A stretch of DNA of 64,000 nt from the NCBI GenBank assembly GCA_017591395.1, contig WEDG01005577.1:143980-207979 (forward strand), in the 5' to 3' direction. The stretch comes from Schistocephalus solidus. Its lineage: Eukaryota > Platyhelminthes > Cestoda > Diphyllobothriidea > Diphyllobothriidae. Under the pieces are notes generated by a model, which was not told where the DNA came from, did not search any database, and worked only from the letters and a program-made list of their open reading frames with translations. A program made the translations under genes and the position numbers. Shown in pieces: positions 22,534-33,689 of the stretch (position 1 is the stretch's first letter; every line of letters starts with the position of its first letter).

Positions 22534-24989
22534 AGACGGAATTACCATGTTCGGCTTATTGGTCATCGTCAGACAGCCATACAATGCACCGAGAAGGGTT
22601 ATGTTTATGCTTTTGTGAGGGCTCTGCCACAGGTTGCAGCACTTTTTATTGAAAAAAAACATTACCTGACAAGTACCCTGTCGACAGTCTCTGGATCATT
22701 AAAACAAAAGTGTGTACATCTAACCAGGTGACTGTGTGTATATCTAACCGGGTGACTGCTGCGTGATCAACACCCAAGCTCACAGTTTACACAGAAGTGT
22801 GTAAATGCAGGTCACCGCAGCGACAGGAGGCCAGGTTTCGTATGGTTGCATTTTCCATTAATCGAGGAAACGTGCCATTCCATATAAGTAACCATGCGGG
22901 CTCAGCAAGTGTGGGTCAAAACTTCTAACCAGTCATAAAACTCTGGATCCAATAAATTGGATCAGTCCTACTCAAACTGCAAAATATAATTCTGAGCGGG
23001 AAATGGTTCCACAGCCGCCTTACATCGGCGGGTCTATTAATCCAAATCCAAATGAAACTCTTTGAGCACCCTAAATTGTAATGGGAGTGGCGTGCACTTA
23101 TCCGTCATGAGTTAACGACGGGTTTCCATGCGTGGAAATAGACATTTCCGTTCTGTCCTTCATCTCCTTACCCAAAGCCCTCAGTAATCGAGAGGCCCGG
23201 GAAACTACACGGGTTGTTCCTGGCTTAATTGACCTTGTCAGCTAGCCGTACCCAAACATCTGGCCCTGCACCCAACCTATGAACGCGAGCCAGTTGGTTA
23301 AACCTCAGATGCCCACGTGGAGGCGGGGCATAGTTAGCTATGGACGGCAAATAAGTGCGGAATGAGTAAATTCCGTTGTTCTTGGTTCTGTCAGTAACAC
23401 TGGTTGATTACCGACTTAGATCAAATAAACGTCTGCTAAATTATGCGGACTGCAACTGGCATCGAAGCGGGTAGTTGGTTAACTAAATGTTGATGTAAGA
23501 GTTCCGCTAGGAAGTTATCAACCCAAGGGATATATGCTTATACTCGTATCCAAGCCTCGTGAACGGACACAGGATTCATCAGAAGTTGAACTACGGTAAG
23601 TTGAAACGAAGCCGATATTTCTCAGTGATTCATTAACTGTCACTTACCTATGTCTATTTAGTTCGGTATTCGGCCAACGTTTTTATAAGTTTTGTAAGGT
23701 ACGAAAGACGTCAGTTGCACCGTACGATGCAACAGTTGACTGAATACGTCAGAACACATAAATTCGGATAGAACCATTTGGACGAAAAAATGCCAGAGCC
23801 TGACACAGCCGGGTTTCGCCTACCGGGTATGATCTTTCTGTTTACTTCAGAGGATGTAAGCTGTGAGCGGAGGGATACGCACAACTAAAGATTGTACTAT
23901 TAACTGACAAATGAATAAAAACCCTAATAAAACAAGTGCTACATTGTGGTGTACGATAAGTTTACTAACTCCGTTAAAAGTCGATAAAATTGCTAATAAG
24001 TATTCTACTAAAGAAACTGTTAACTATTTTTAAAACTTGGCTCATAAATTTTCTAAAATATAGAGATGTCAAAATAAATGCTTTCTTATTATGCGGAAGT
24101 TGTTAAATATAACTAGACTCGGAGCCCTTATAGGACTCCTTATTTCCAACCAAATCAAGGTCTTTACCTTAACAACGGTGAGAGGGTTGGCACAGAGTAA
24201 AGTAGTCACATAAGTCGCAGTCGACGGACATCCTCAGGACTCCAACCCCGTACTCAGGAGTCATGGCGGTGCGCGGAAAACGAGGTCTATGCGAGTACCT
24301 GGGTCAAGGGGTCAATCACACTCTTCCGGGTAGTGAGTCTGTGCTAACTTTTCGCCTGATCACGAAATCTCACAAGCCTGAGCGATATTCGGTGTCGCAT
24401 CTCACCTCACGTGTCTGATTGGCCATGCTGGTTTTCACACAGCATGCCTGCCAATCCCTCTTCCAGGGTTTACCGGCATTTCCAACCAGTATTGCATTCC
24501 GTTCCAGCTTGTTTGCACATATAATACACACCCTCAGGTCGGCACATGATGACCGTCCCAACAAAATGAGAAGCCACAAAAGATGATATCATAAGGTTCT
24601 GCTGATCTTGCGGAGCTTTATGCTTAGAAGCACTAGTAAGATCGCCCTGGCAACTTCCTATGCATATGGCAGCGTAGCGACAGAACACAAACTCGCCTTG
24701 ACTGATTACGCCGCGCGTGACTCACCCTTGGTAAGTTGACACCGTGGCACCGATCGATATTTCAGGTCTTGACTGGCTGGGTGCAGCTCACGTTTTGAAG
24801 TGGCGAAAAACAACCGTGGGGCCTCAGCTTGGTCGATACTTGCTGAGCCGGAGTTCTAAATTGCTGTCATTCTCCCGAACAGAGTGAAAATTGTCCTACC
24901 ACTCCTGTCTTCCTGACTTTTGATCTTAGAAACTTGTCCATCGCACTTTTACATATGCATTATCGTGGTAACCTGGTGCAGTATTCTGT

Positions 24990-25900
24990 GGAACAGGTTA
25001 GGGTTAAATTTGGGGCTAGAAAAATGCTTGCTGTCAGGTCTTGGAGTTGGTGAGAGACATCGGGTTACGGCGAGGGAAAGTTTATGTTCATGATCAAGCC
25101 TGAGTAAGTAGGTTTTATAATAAGGGGTAAGGATGCCTTGTATGGGACAAGGAACCGTCCATAATACATGTGGGTTTGCGCTAAATTCCGAAGCAATCAT
25201 GTTTAGGATTGAGGTGAGGGTTAGGGTTAAGTTTCCGGTTAGGTATAAGTTCGAGGTTAAGGTCAGAGTTGGGGTCATGAGTAGGCTAAGGAGTAGGGCT
25301 GTCATAGTAGTAACTGTGAGGTTTAGGATTAGAGTAGGGCTAGGCTTAAGATTAAGGCAAAATTTAGTTTTATGTTAGGATTAGTGTTCGCTTTAAGACA
25401 CGGGTGTATTTACTCTTCATAACATTTATCGCAATACCACCAATTTTAAGTAGGCGGGGCGGTTCCTATTGCCGTGTCCTGTTTAGGCGGCCTCCCTACC
25501 GAATTAGGGTTATTGTTAGGTCTAGACTTCGGGTCAAACCTAACAATAATAACTTAACGTTTAAGCCACACCTATTACCTTCCTGTAAACTAAGCCTAAA
25601 CTGTAAGCGTAACCCCAACGCTTACGTTATGACGGCTTTCGAAGTAGACTGGAACTTTTTCATCGGATCCTTACGGGTGCCTCTCACCAAACTTTGTTAC
25701 AGAACAATCTGGTAGAGTTAGTTTATGTCCCGTTCACCTCGGTAGAACGGGATAATAGGAAAGCCCGTAATGGGGTGGCTTTGCGCTAAATTTCAGGGAA
25801 ATTAGGGTTAAGGTTACGATTGGGATTAGGGGTAGAGTTAGAGGTTCATTTAAAGCTTCGGTTAGGATTAGGGCTATGGTCACGGTTTGAGTTAGTCGTA
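24990..25900 (+). repeat. Degenerate TTAGGG-like repeat tracts
   Basis: GGTTAGGGTTAA and variants (GGTTAGGATTAG, AGGGTTAAGGTTACG, TTAGGGTTATTG) recur in blocks at 24,990-25,010, 25,205-25,390, 25,500-25,550 and 25,800-25,900, separated by non-repetitive sequence. TTAGGG is the flatworm telomere unit, so an interstitial telomere-like array that has decayed is possible, but a minisatellite of other origin fits as well. A 12-bp perfect inverted repeat (TTATTGTTAGGT at 25,510-25,521 and its complement at 25,538-25,549) sits inside. Confidence 0.6.
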
Positions 25901-26319
25901 GAACAGGGGATTAGGCACCCTTCATGAAATTTGACACTTGCATCACAATATGGGGCTTTCCTATTCCTGTAACACAGAGGAGCACAACGGATTCCTATTA
26001 GAAAATGTTAACAAGTGGTTAGAACTTTTCCATCTTGACTGCTTGATTCCTGATATATTCGTATTAAAGACGCCGCTGGCCAGCATATTTTAACTTCAAA
26101 TAGTTCCGGATCTCGATTGCAACTTTAAGATAACTGTCGGCACAAAGGTGCATAAACAATGTCTCATGCCTTTATACTAAAAATCCAAAATCTTAATATC
26201 GGGAAGACGAGGAAGATAGTGCCCATCCCGTACATACAGCAACGATGACAGCGGAGACGGCGAAAGTTACTTTCAAAGGTAAAAGCTCGTGAAAGTGAAA
26301 ACGAATTAATTTTGCTCAC

Positions 26320-27362
26320 CTGATAAAAGTGTGGGAGAGAGAGATGACAACAGGGGCTCCAGACAGGCAGGTGCTCATATTTATCACACCAGATTTGGGG
26401 CAATTGGGATAGTCGAGGCAGAAGCCCGCGTTGTCCGGATTTAAATCCGGTGAAAGGAACGAGTCCCTAGGCGGTTTGAATACAATGGTAGGAATTTCAC
26501 GCATAAGCGAAGAGCCCTGCGCTGTGAAGGCAAATGACCTGCAAACGTCGGCGGCAAACAGATAGAGTTTGTCATACTGACTTCGAAAAGGTGGTATCAA
26601 CGAACCATCGGATCCATTAATCATGTTGGCCCAGTTGGTGAGCCAACAAGAAACAGAAGAGGCATTGCGGTAGGACATAATTTGGCCTAGCTCTTCTGGA
26701 TCACCGGTGCCATCACGAATGACGTACGTTCCATCCTCAGTCCCGTTCTTGCCAGCAAAAAGACCTATCTCAGTTTGGACAGGGATCAGCTTTCGCACAA
26801 TTTCCAGCACTGGATCCTTGTACCCCCAAATCAGTTCTTTCGCTGTCTTGTTCACAAAAAGGTTTTCGTTGTAATACAACTCTAGTATGCGCATAATGAA
26901 AGAGACCATAGTAGGAAACTGTTGCGACTTTTCTGCAACTGAAATATAGGCCAGGTTGAGAGTGGTTATTGTGGTGTTCTCATCTGCACTGGAGAGGTTT
27001 CGGTCGAATACATAAAATTTCCTATTGCTGTAGCTGACTGTGCCGTTTTCGGGGTCTAGTGACACGTTCACCCTCTCCTGACGCTGGTGGTACGTGAAAG
27101 GACCCTGTTGTTGAAGAATCGGCCGTTCACCTCTGATAAACTCCAGTGGATTCGTGGTGGAAAATAAGAAAAATTGCATATAGACTTCACCGGGTGGAGA
27201 AAGCCATGCAGCATATATTTCACTGCCATTCCTGAGTGCAATTCTTTTGGCGATTTCGCGACGCGACACGATTGGCAAAACTATGGTTAAAGAAACACCC
27301 AAGACGAGAAGTATGCACAAGAGTACGCAGCTGAGCGAAACACACAGCTGCCGGTTCTGCAT
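26320..27362 (-). CDS. CD36/LIMP-2 family scavenger receptor, 5' coding exon
   Basis: Encodes the first 347 codons. The ATG at 27,362 has G at -3 and is followed by a short N-terminal segment and a membrane anchor (VSLSCVLLCILLVLGVSLTI). Ectodomain blocks in order: AAWLSPPGEVYMQFFLFSTT, NPLEFIRGERPILQQQGPFT, NGTVSYSNRKFYVFDRNLS, FVNKTAKELIWGYKDPVLE, FAGKNGTEDGTYVI, ANMINGSDGSLIPPF, DNAGFCLDYPNCPKSGVINM and CLSGAPVVISL. With the 3' exon there are eleven N-glycosylation sequons. The family is type III with a large extracellular or lumenal domain binding lipids, lipoproteins or lysosomal cargo. The Cys usually found just before NMING is Ala here; another Cys lies a few residues upstream (SVSCW). 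The frame shifts in a (TC)5 tract three codons before the donor. Confidence 0.93.
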
Positions 27363-27536
27363 GGCGAATGTGAGAAATGAGAGTATAGTTGCAATGTGGC
27401 TGTACGTAAGTGTGGCCTATCAACGAAGAGGATGCCGTGACCATGCTGATAAACCATCCAATGTTGGACGGAGGCCACTTTGACGTTCTGTAGTATGATT
27501 AGTCAAGATGGCGCCTAAAGTGGCGCGTGGCATGCG

Positions 27537-27569
27537 ATTGGGTGGATCACGTGGTTTAACACTGATTGG
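27537..27569 (-). promoter_or_regulatory. CCAAT / E-box / CCAAT cluster upstream of the receptor gene
   Basis: On the gene strand CCAAT occurs at 27,569-27,565 and 27,541-27,537. TCACGTG (read on the plus strand) lies between them at 27,547-27,553, about 190 bases before the ATG. TCACGTG is the core of the CLEAR element that TFEB/MITF-type factors bind at lysosomal genes in animals. A second GTCACGTGG is at 28,117-28,125. The cluster is seen; its function as a promoter is inferred. Confidence 0.4.
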
Positions 27570-28448
27570 TTGCGCATGCACGCTCTCGCCGGCCTAGTGA
27601 ACTAAATATCGGTCGGTGCGTTCTGTATCAATCCAAGAGGCACTTATAAAGCGCTAAGATTTCAATACAAGCTTGGAGAAGACGTGCATGCCGAAGAATG
27701 TATATATTTTTGGCGTCAGTAATTTCCATTTATTTCGGTATGCAAGCCTCAGGTAGGCCTTCATGAACTTTCCACTCCAGACAATTTGTAAACGGTACTA
27801 TATGCCATGAACTCTATAAAAGAATATGCCCGACCCCGTTGGCAGTTCTACAGGGGCGCCAATTTATTTATTAAATGGCAACGCGAACTTCAGTAGGAGT
27901 TTAAGAGATTACGTAGTCGTGAAAGTAGAAGACTTGTTTTCCACGGTGAATACCTATAATGGAGAAGTTTATTACGTCTTTACATCCGAGAATTCAAGCT
28001 TATCTGCTGATGGGAGCTGCTTGAGTCATGGCTCTTAGGCCCACAGTCTATCAACAAGAGCAATGAACCCTCGTTCCCATATTCCGTGTTGAGGCATCGG
28101 CTAAGTATGGAAATGGGTCACGTGGGGAGGACGTGGGTGACCGACCCTTCCAACGACAGTGAGCCAAATTGACGGGTCATTATCACGCCCACATCCAACA
28201 TGGATGAGGAAATCACGGCCATTAACGACTCGGACGCGGACGGCCAACCTATCTTCACATCAATTACGACCCCCAGTGGCGATCGCGATAGCTGCGAATT
28301 GTAGTACGCACGGGATCGCGTGGCCACTACGTACTATAAATACAGCTCATCTTGTACATCTATCACCCTTTCTGATACTGTCTCTGAGGGAGGGTTCAAG
28401 AGAGAATCTGGAAAAGCAAGCAAATATACACCATATTCCAGTGATTGC
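27570..28448. other. Upstream flank of the receptor gene; no gene recognised
   Basis: Includes a short plus-strand frame at 27,826-28,038 and another beginning MDEEITAINDSDADG near 28,200, neither with a known match. Holds the second TCACGTG. Confidence 0.5.
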
Positions 28449-28491
28449 TTCTTCTTTTTCTTCTTCTTTCTTTCTTTCTTTCTTTCTTCTT

Positions 28492-28566
<75 letters not shown>
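28449..28566. repeat. Compound microsatellite: (TTC)n/(TTTC)n then (TTA)n
   Basis: TTC and TTTC units from 28,449 to 28,520 pass directly into (TTA)n ending about 28,566. Confidence 0.95.
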
Positions 28567-30009
28567 TCTTCTGATGGGAGTAATTTTTGCTTCGCCAGTA
28601 GTTGACCACAGAGGGTTACTCGAAATTAAAATGTGGCCTGTATAGTAGAGCCGAAATAATTATAAAAGTGGTATGTGAAATACGGCAAAATATTCGTAAT
28701 ATATTTCAGCTGTGACTTCATTCTAGGCAAAAGGGTTCATTATTTCAGCTCTATTAGATAGTTTGAAGAATAACGGTTTACAGGTTCGTCCATCTACTTA
28801 ATTCACAAATCTATTCACGCGGACTTGTGTTAAAAATTTCGTTGTTTTGCAAAGATTTCGACGTGCAGTAGCCGAATTTGCTGCTGGAAAAAATATACAG
28901 TTAGTGTAGAAGATTACTGATGGAGGCCAACTCTTCCTTTTATAGGATGGTAGTAACTGCGCTTTAACTAATATTTAGCACAGTTATGGCACTAGTTATT
29001 ACCCAAAAGCTCATTCGCGCAGCCATTTGGAAGACAACAGCAGTTTTCTTGCTAGGTCGAGCGATTCCTCACCTGCTTATTTCGAGGTATGTACAGGCCT
29101 TATTAGTATTTAACGATAGGCATTGTATGTAAAAGTTCAGTGTCAAATCATCTCTAAAGGCATAAGGAAGATTTATCCAGTTGTCCAAACAATCATTAGG
29201 AATGAGACTGACATAAAAGTACTTTATAAAGTTCAGAGACTCGTCAGGGAAACTGAAGTAATAATATTTGCATCACAGCTACCCATTAATCCGAATCATA
29301 ATACAGATAACAGCGATGCCAAAAAAGAAGACAAGTATAAAAAGATGCGCTGAAACAAAGAGAAAAAAATTGGTCACCAAACATTCCAAAACACAAGACA
29401 TAAAAATTACGAGATAAGTTAAAAGGTAAATTGAAAGATATGTAAGTAGGGCAAATTAGGAAAAAAAGAAGTGGAGACGGAAGGGAAGGAATAAAAAACC
29501 CAGAGCGGAATGGAGAAGCAGTTAAAAATGCAGAAAATCAGAGCAGATTAGAAAAACAAACAAGCTATGAATAGGTGGCAGTGGTCACAATGAGGCAACC
29601 ACCAGCCAGGCCGAACTCAACCAAGTTAGAATCGTGAAGGTACAGGTGGTGAGGGCAGTGCTGTGACCAGTTGTGCTGTGACCAGTTGTGCTTATTCTGC
29701 TTTCGGTCAGCCAGTCAACCTGACCACCACCATCTGGGGAGGAAAAAACTAGCCTGCACATACAGGCGCATAGCACAGATGGTCTACAGACGCGCTCTAT
29801 TAGATGGGTGGAGAGCACTTCATTCGAACAAAGTTGCTCACTGCCTTGCAACCTGTTATCGCCGTCGTTGCAGATGGTCTATTTATGAATAAGAGTTTGT
29901 TTGAACACCGTGGAATGGACAAAGGGATGGCGAGATGCATACCCCACTGTCTCGGGCTTATTCGGTCTTCAGACAGCCGGTCACAACCCCTGTTCGTCAT
30001 CATCTCCAT
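28567..30009. other. No gene recognised
   Basis: A plus-strand frame at 29,123-29,353 has no recognisable motif, and 29,350-29,560 is strongly purine-rich. Sequence from about 29,800 leads into SINE-like copy 4 and may be an extended 5' part of it. Confidence 0.45.
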
Positions 30010-30436
30010 ATTTATCGCCGAAAGTCCGACCGTCGAGTTCGAAGATGTCCACCATGTGCTCTGCAGCATGATGGTACAGGGACAGTGACTTGCACTGGAA
30101 TATAATGAGAGCAGACTATCGCTGCATCAACCTCACTTTGGGTTCCACTCCCCACCCTAACCCGGTGTTAAGACAGAGTTAGAAGACCGGACATGGGATA
30201 AAGCGTAAGCTCACGTACTGTTGCCCACCACAAAAAGAATACAACAATAAAGGGAGGCTCGGATTTCAGCTGATTGGGAGTGCCATAAAGGTCACATTGA
30301 GAAGGAGCCATTGCAAACTGGTTCTCAGGCCGGGGACCGAGTTATCCTGTCAGCTGGCAGTCATCCAAGCCAAGCTTTTAGCGCATTGTTATAGCCTTAA
30401 GTGCGTCAAATTATTTATAACGAGGAATATGCGCCC
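30010..30436 (+). repeat. SINE-like interspersed repeat, copy 4
   Basis: Begins with GAAGATGTCCACCATGTGCT and GACAGTGACTTGCACTGG, shows a diverged core (GGTGTTAAGACAGAGTTAGA, AGACCGG) and then the 3' block GTGCCATAAAGGTCACATTG, AGAAGGAGCCATTGCA, GAGTTATCCTGTCAGCTGGC and AAGTGCGTCAAATTATTTAT, shared with copy 1. The 3' block is better preserved than the core. Confidence 0.7.
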
Positions 30437-31234
30437 CTTACAATATAAGTACCAGCCTCCCTTTCTGATCTGTATGCGATTCACGTAGATGAGAATGGTG
30501 ATTCCTTTTTGTCCTTTCCTTCCGACCCCTACTTTTGTGGATTGCATGTTTGTGCAGCGCGTGGTAAGCAGTGCAACCCATAAATACGGCTTCAGAATGT
30601 CATTTTTAACGAATTTCAGCTTACTGGCATAATGACCTGATTCGGCTTGTGTCGTCTTCAGAGTTGCCTGTCGTCTTCTCAGTTTTCGATGTGGATTCAA
30701 CATGAATATCAGTTCAGACAGTCATAGGTGCACATAAACACATATATTGGACACCCGCATTTGGTTTTTCCCGCCGATCAAGGTGGTTACTGGTATGTAG
30801 TCCAATGCTAAGCACAACTACATGGTTACACATATGAGCACTGGATCCCGGGATCGGGTGAAGCCGAATAATCCGCTGCATTTACCGGTGCGTTTGGCGG
30901 TAACTGCCTGTGTGTTGCTTATTAGTATTCACGAATCCAGTGCTGTCTACGTGAAAAGACCCCGTTGTTGTCACCTTTGCTCCATCATCGTAATGGGTAC
31001 TTGTTGAGCGTGTATTTATTTCTGCCGAAAGTTGATTCAATCGAATCGCTGTCCCTGCTGTGTCTGCAAAGCTGCAAAATGGGCCCCCGCACACAGCACC
31101 TCATCACCACACAGCTCTCAACTAACAGTGGCATCTCAGGTTCAGTGAAAGTTTCCTCCTCCGGTTTAATATTGTTTGATGGACGACTTTGAAGGTTTGT
31201 TAGACTAGAAGCAAGGACGACTGTAATGCAGGAA
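30437..31234. other. No gene recognised
   Basis: Several short frames on both strands without motifs. I see no RNA gene. Confidence 0.5.
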
Positions 31235-31494
31235 TGGAGATAATACGGGGTTTTATGGGTGAGACCCATAGTGGGTTAAGACAGCCGTCTGGGTTATCTC
31301 AGCAGCCCTGTTTTAGGACAGCACTGCTTATCTACTCGTGGAAGAAGGCATTAGAAAAGGAGCCCTAAACACATGCTGCGTCTCACGTCCTCCACCCACA
31401 CTCCATGACTCGCAGATTGACAACTCGTGCTGGACGCATGCAAGCAAACAACATAAGCAACCCCATCCCCATCCACCCGCCGTACCCTCTGGGT

Positions 31495-31765
31495 TTCTCA
31501 CTATATCAGCCTGGAATATTCGTTCGCGCTACAAGGTAGACATCGCTGCTCTCAGCGAGACCCGATTCTCCGGGCAAGGTCAACAGGAGGAGATGGGTGC
31601 CGGCTACACCTTGAGGAGCGGCTGCCCAAAGGCAGATCGACGCGACACTGGTATCACCTTTAACCTTTCTGTCACAAGGCATAAACGACTGATTGATGAC
31701 CCTAAGTCTGCCTACTTGGGGACCGACATTCGTCAGAATCATCCGCGCCTACGCTTCCTGCCTTA
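31495..31765 (+). pseudogene. Endonuclease N-terminal fragment of copy C
   Basis: Reads TISAWNIRSRYKVDIAALSE, TRFSGQGQQEEMGAGYTLRS, then CPKADRRDTGITF before similarity fades. Between WNIRS and RYKVDIAA about 20 residues present in copy A are lost. The SETRF metal-site Glu is present, but the rest of the domain is gone. Confidence 0.75.
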
Positions 31766-31789
31766 ACGTTCTTTGAAAAATCCCAAAAA

Positions 31790-32615
31790 TGCGGTGGTAG
31801 GGCAGAACCCTGGATACGACAGTTTTGGAACGAGCCGGGATCCTCAAAATCAGCGCCATCCTAAGGCAAATGCAACTACGCTAAAGCGGTCACCTTGTGC
31901 GGATGGACAACGAGCTACTTCCCAAATATCTGTTCTATCCAGATATGGCTGAGGATTCTAGCCGATCAGGAGGCACAGTCCGACGTTACAAGGTCACCTT
32001 AAGGGCTTCATAGTAGCGCCTGCAAATGAACTTAACAACCTGGTAAGATCTGGTCCATGACCGATCTACCTGAATAGGAGCAGTGAGGACGAGGGCTGCA
32101 ATCTACGCAACCCCTTGGATCGCCGCCACAAAAGCCAAGAGAGAAGCACGCATATCTCTGACGCGCCGATCCGCAACGCCAGCAGTCAACTCCTCCCAAC
32201 AGGTTCGCTCTGTCAGAGAACATTCAGCGCGTTAATCGGCCTTGTCGAACCTCGCCGGAGCCAATGCTCTAACAATCTGTCAACCCAACCACCGCCTTTT
32301 CAATCGGCCCTGCTTCAACCCCGGCGGCGCCAGTGGCGTCGGCCACCCTCGTCACCCGGGGTCACAACCCCAGTGCCGCACCGCCATCGAACTTCGCCAT
32401 CACCACCACCCCTACCCCTGCCTCTGCGGCGGCAGCGGCAACGACCACCAGCACCTCCCAGTCGTGACACCGGTGAGAACTATCACGGCCCTCCAGCGAC
32501 CGTCAACCTCATCCGTACCACCACTAACACTACTGATGTGGACACGGTCTCCACCTGTCCTCACCGCAATCGCACATTCACCTCACGCATCGGCATGGTC
32601 AGTCGCTTGCAAATT
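31790..32615 (+). pseudogene. RT thumb end, basic domain and finger tail of copy C
   Basis: Starts with DTTVLERAGILKISAILRQM, continues SGHLVRMDNELLPKYLFYPD, RRYKVTLRAS, and AAIYATPWIAATKAKREARI, interrupted by stops. A finger-like block CQRTFSALIGLVEPRRSQCS lies near 32,210-32,270, a Pro/His/Arg-rich spacer follows, and CPHRNRTFTSRIGMVSRLQI closes the element near 32,610. The fingers have lost Cys or His ligands. Confidence 0.72.
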
Positions 32616-33659
32616 CATCGTATATATCCTATATTTTTATTTCCAACGCCTTTGAACATTTATTCCATTTTAAGGCATTTTAAACTTTTTATTGATTTTT
32701 GCTTTGGTTGCTAGCTCTAAACTGTTAAGCGGCACACTCCTAAGGTGGTGTTTTTTAGTTTCATCAACAGTCTTTCCATTTATTGGCTTTGTTCTCTCTG
32801 GGCGCCGACAACGTCAAGATTCTTGTGGGCGTGAATGTTTGGCTGGGCTAATTTCGACTTGCTATTAGCGCGGGATTAGACTATCGTTCGTTGTGATAAA
32901 CTGAAGGCCTACCCGGTCACATGCACATTAAGTACAGAGGAATCAACTAACTTCTGACATGTCAGGCATCTGGCAACTCCTATTTCTATAACTACCGACT
33001 CCCCTCCAACATCGTTGTCTCCATAAACAGCAATCCACTCTATGTTGGGTGCTGAACTGTAACACTAGTTTTGCTTAACACCCGGGCGCCAACATGGGCT
33101 ACGAGGAAGGCCCCTACGGGACTGGGTCGAGGTGCGACGGCGGAGCTGTGAACGCGCCGGCACTCTCTAGTGTGCAGGTGGCGCCGTTTTTGGGGTTTTC
33201 TGGTTCACTTTTCCATTCGGGATTTTCTCGCCAAGTGCATTGCCCGCAACCTACTGTCACACGCTGAAATGAGACTCACCTTACTATACATAATACAGTC
33301 ATACGTCGACCTTAAAGTAATAGGTTTATTATTCTAGCACCTCATGAGCTAGGTCATTCTCCCTATTATCTGGAAACAATAAAAGTACACCAACAAACGT
33401 AATGTGCAGCATTCACTCCCCCATGGCATAGAAAATCGAGAAATTACATTCAAAAATGATGGTTTATTTTAAAATGAGTAAATATAAAAATGCGCATGAA
33501 AATATTTACAAGATGAAATGCGTTGAATCAGAGTTCATCATGCCCATAACTCCCATTGCCCGCTGCTCGCTTCTGCACTAGAAGAAAACTACCAGTTAGA
33601 TACGAATAGCGCAGTTATGTGGGAATTTTAGTGTAAAAATAAGTAAAACTACAGAGGAT
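32616..33659. other. No gene recognised
   Basis: AT-rich with a short GC-rich interval near 33,110-33,200. No motif seen on either strand. Confidence 0.5.
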
Positions 33660-33689
33660 CGTTAACTGTGTCATGCCGGATGCAAACGC

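Larger units (their letters stand above)
16640..26319 (-). other. Intron of the CD36/LIMP-2-like gene (9,680 bases)
   Basis: Donor CAG|GTGAGC at 26,320/26,319 and acceptor CCGAG|GCC at 16,640/16,639. The joined family frame would read FYQ at the end of exon 1 and ADESYQ at the start of exon 2, exactly the family's continuity, so this intron is supported by protein homology on both sides. It contains an inverted SINE-like copy, an unrecognised frame at 19.1-19.7 kb, GA/TAGA/AT microsatellites at 22.2-22.5 kb and TTAGGG-like degenerate repeats at 25.0-25.9 kb. The remaining stretches (about 16.7-17.8, 19.8-22.2 and 22.6-24.9 kb) show nothing I can support. Confidence 0.85.
31235..32615 (+). mobile_element. 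RTE-like retrotransposon, copy C, internally deleted
   Basis: Same family as copies A and B but on the plus strand. The 5' leader (GACCCATAGTGG, CAGCCGTCTGGG, GGACAGCACTGCTT) matches copy A in inverted orientation. It encodes the start of the endonuclease, then jumps to the end of the RT thumb and on to the C2H2 tail. The second half of the endonuclease and almost the entire RT (about 2 kb) are missing, with the junction near 31,760-31,800. Both element ends remain. Confidence 0.8.

Noticed and set aside
22399..22731. Frames coding for alternating Tyr and Ile
   Set aside because: Produced entirely by the (AT)n microsatellite.
16216..27362. Receptor gene as a processed pseudogene
   Set aside because: It has a long intron with canonical GT/AG borders and family-exact exon joining, and the spliced frame is open to a normal tail, so a retrocopied pseudogene is excluded. 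Decay by frameshift remains possible and is reported as a finding.
28159..28645. Frames with long Leu/Ser/Phe/Tyr runs
   Set aside because: Produced by the TTC/TTA trinucleotide tract.
29585..30088. Overlapping 90-codon frames on both strands
   Set aside because: They overlap the SINE-like repeat start and have no protein motif.
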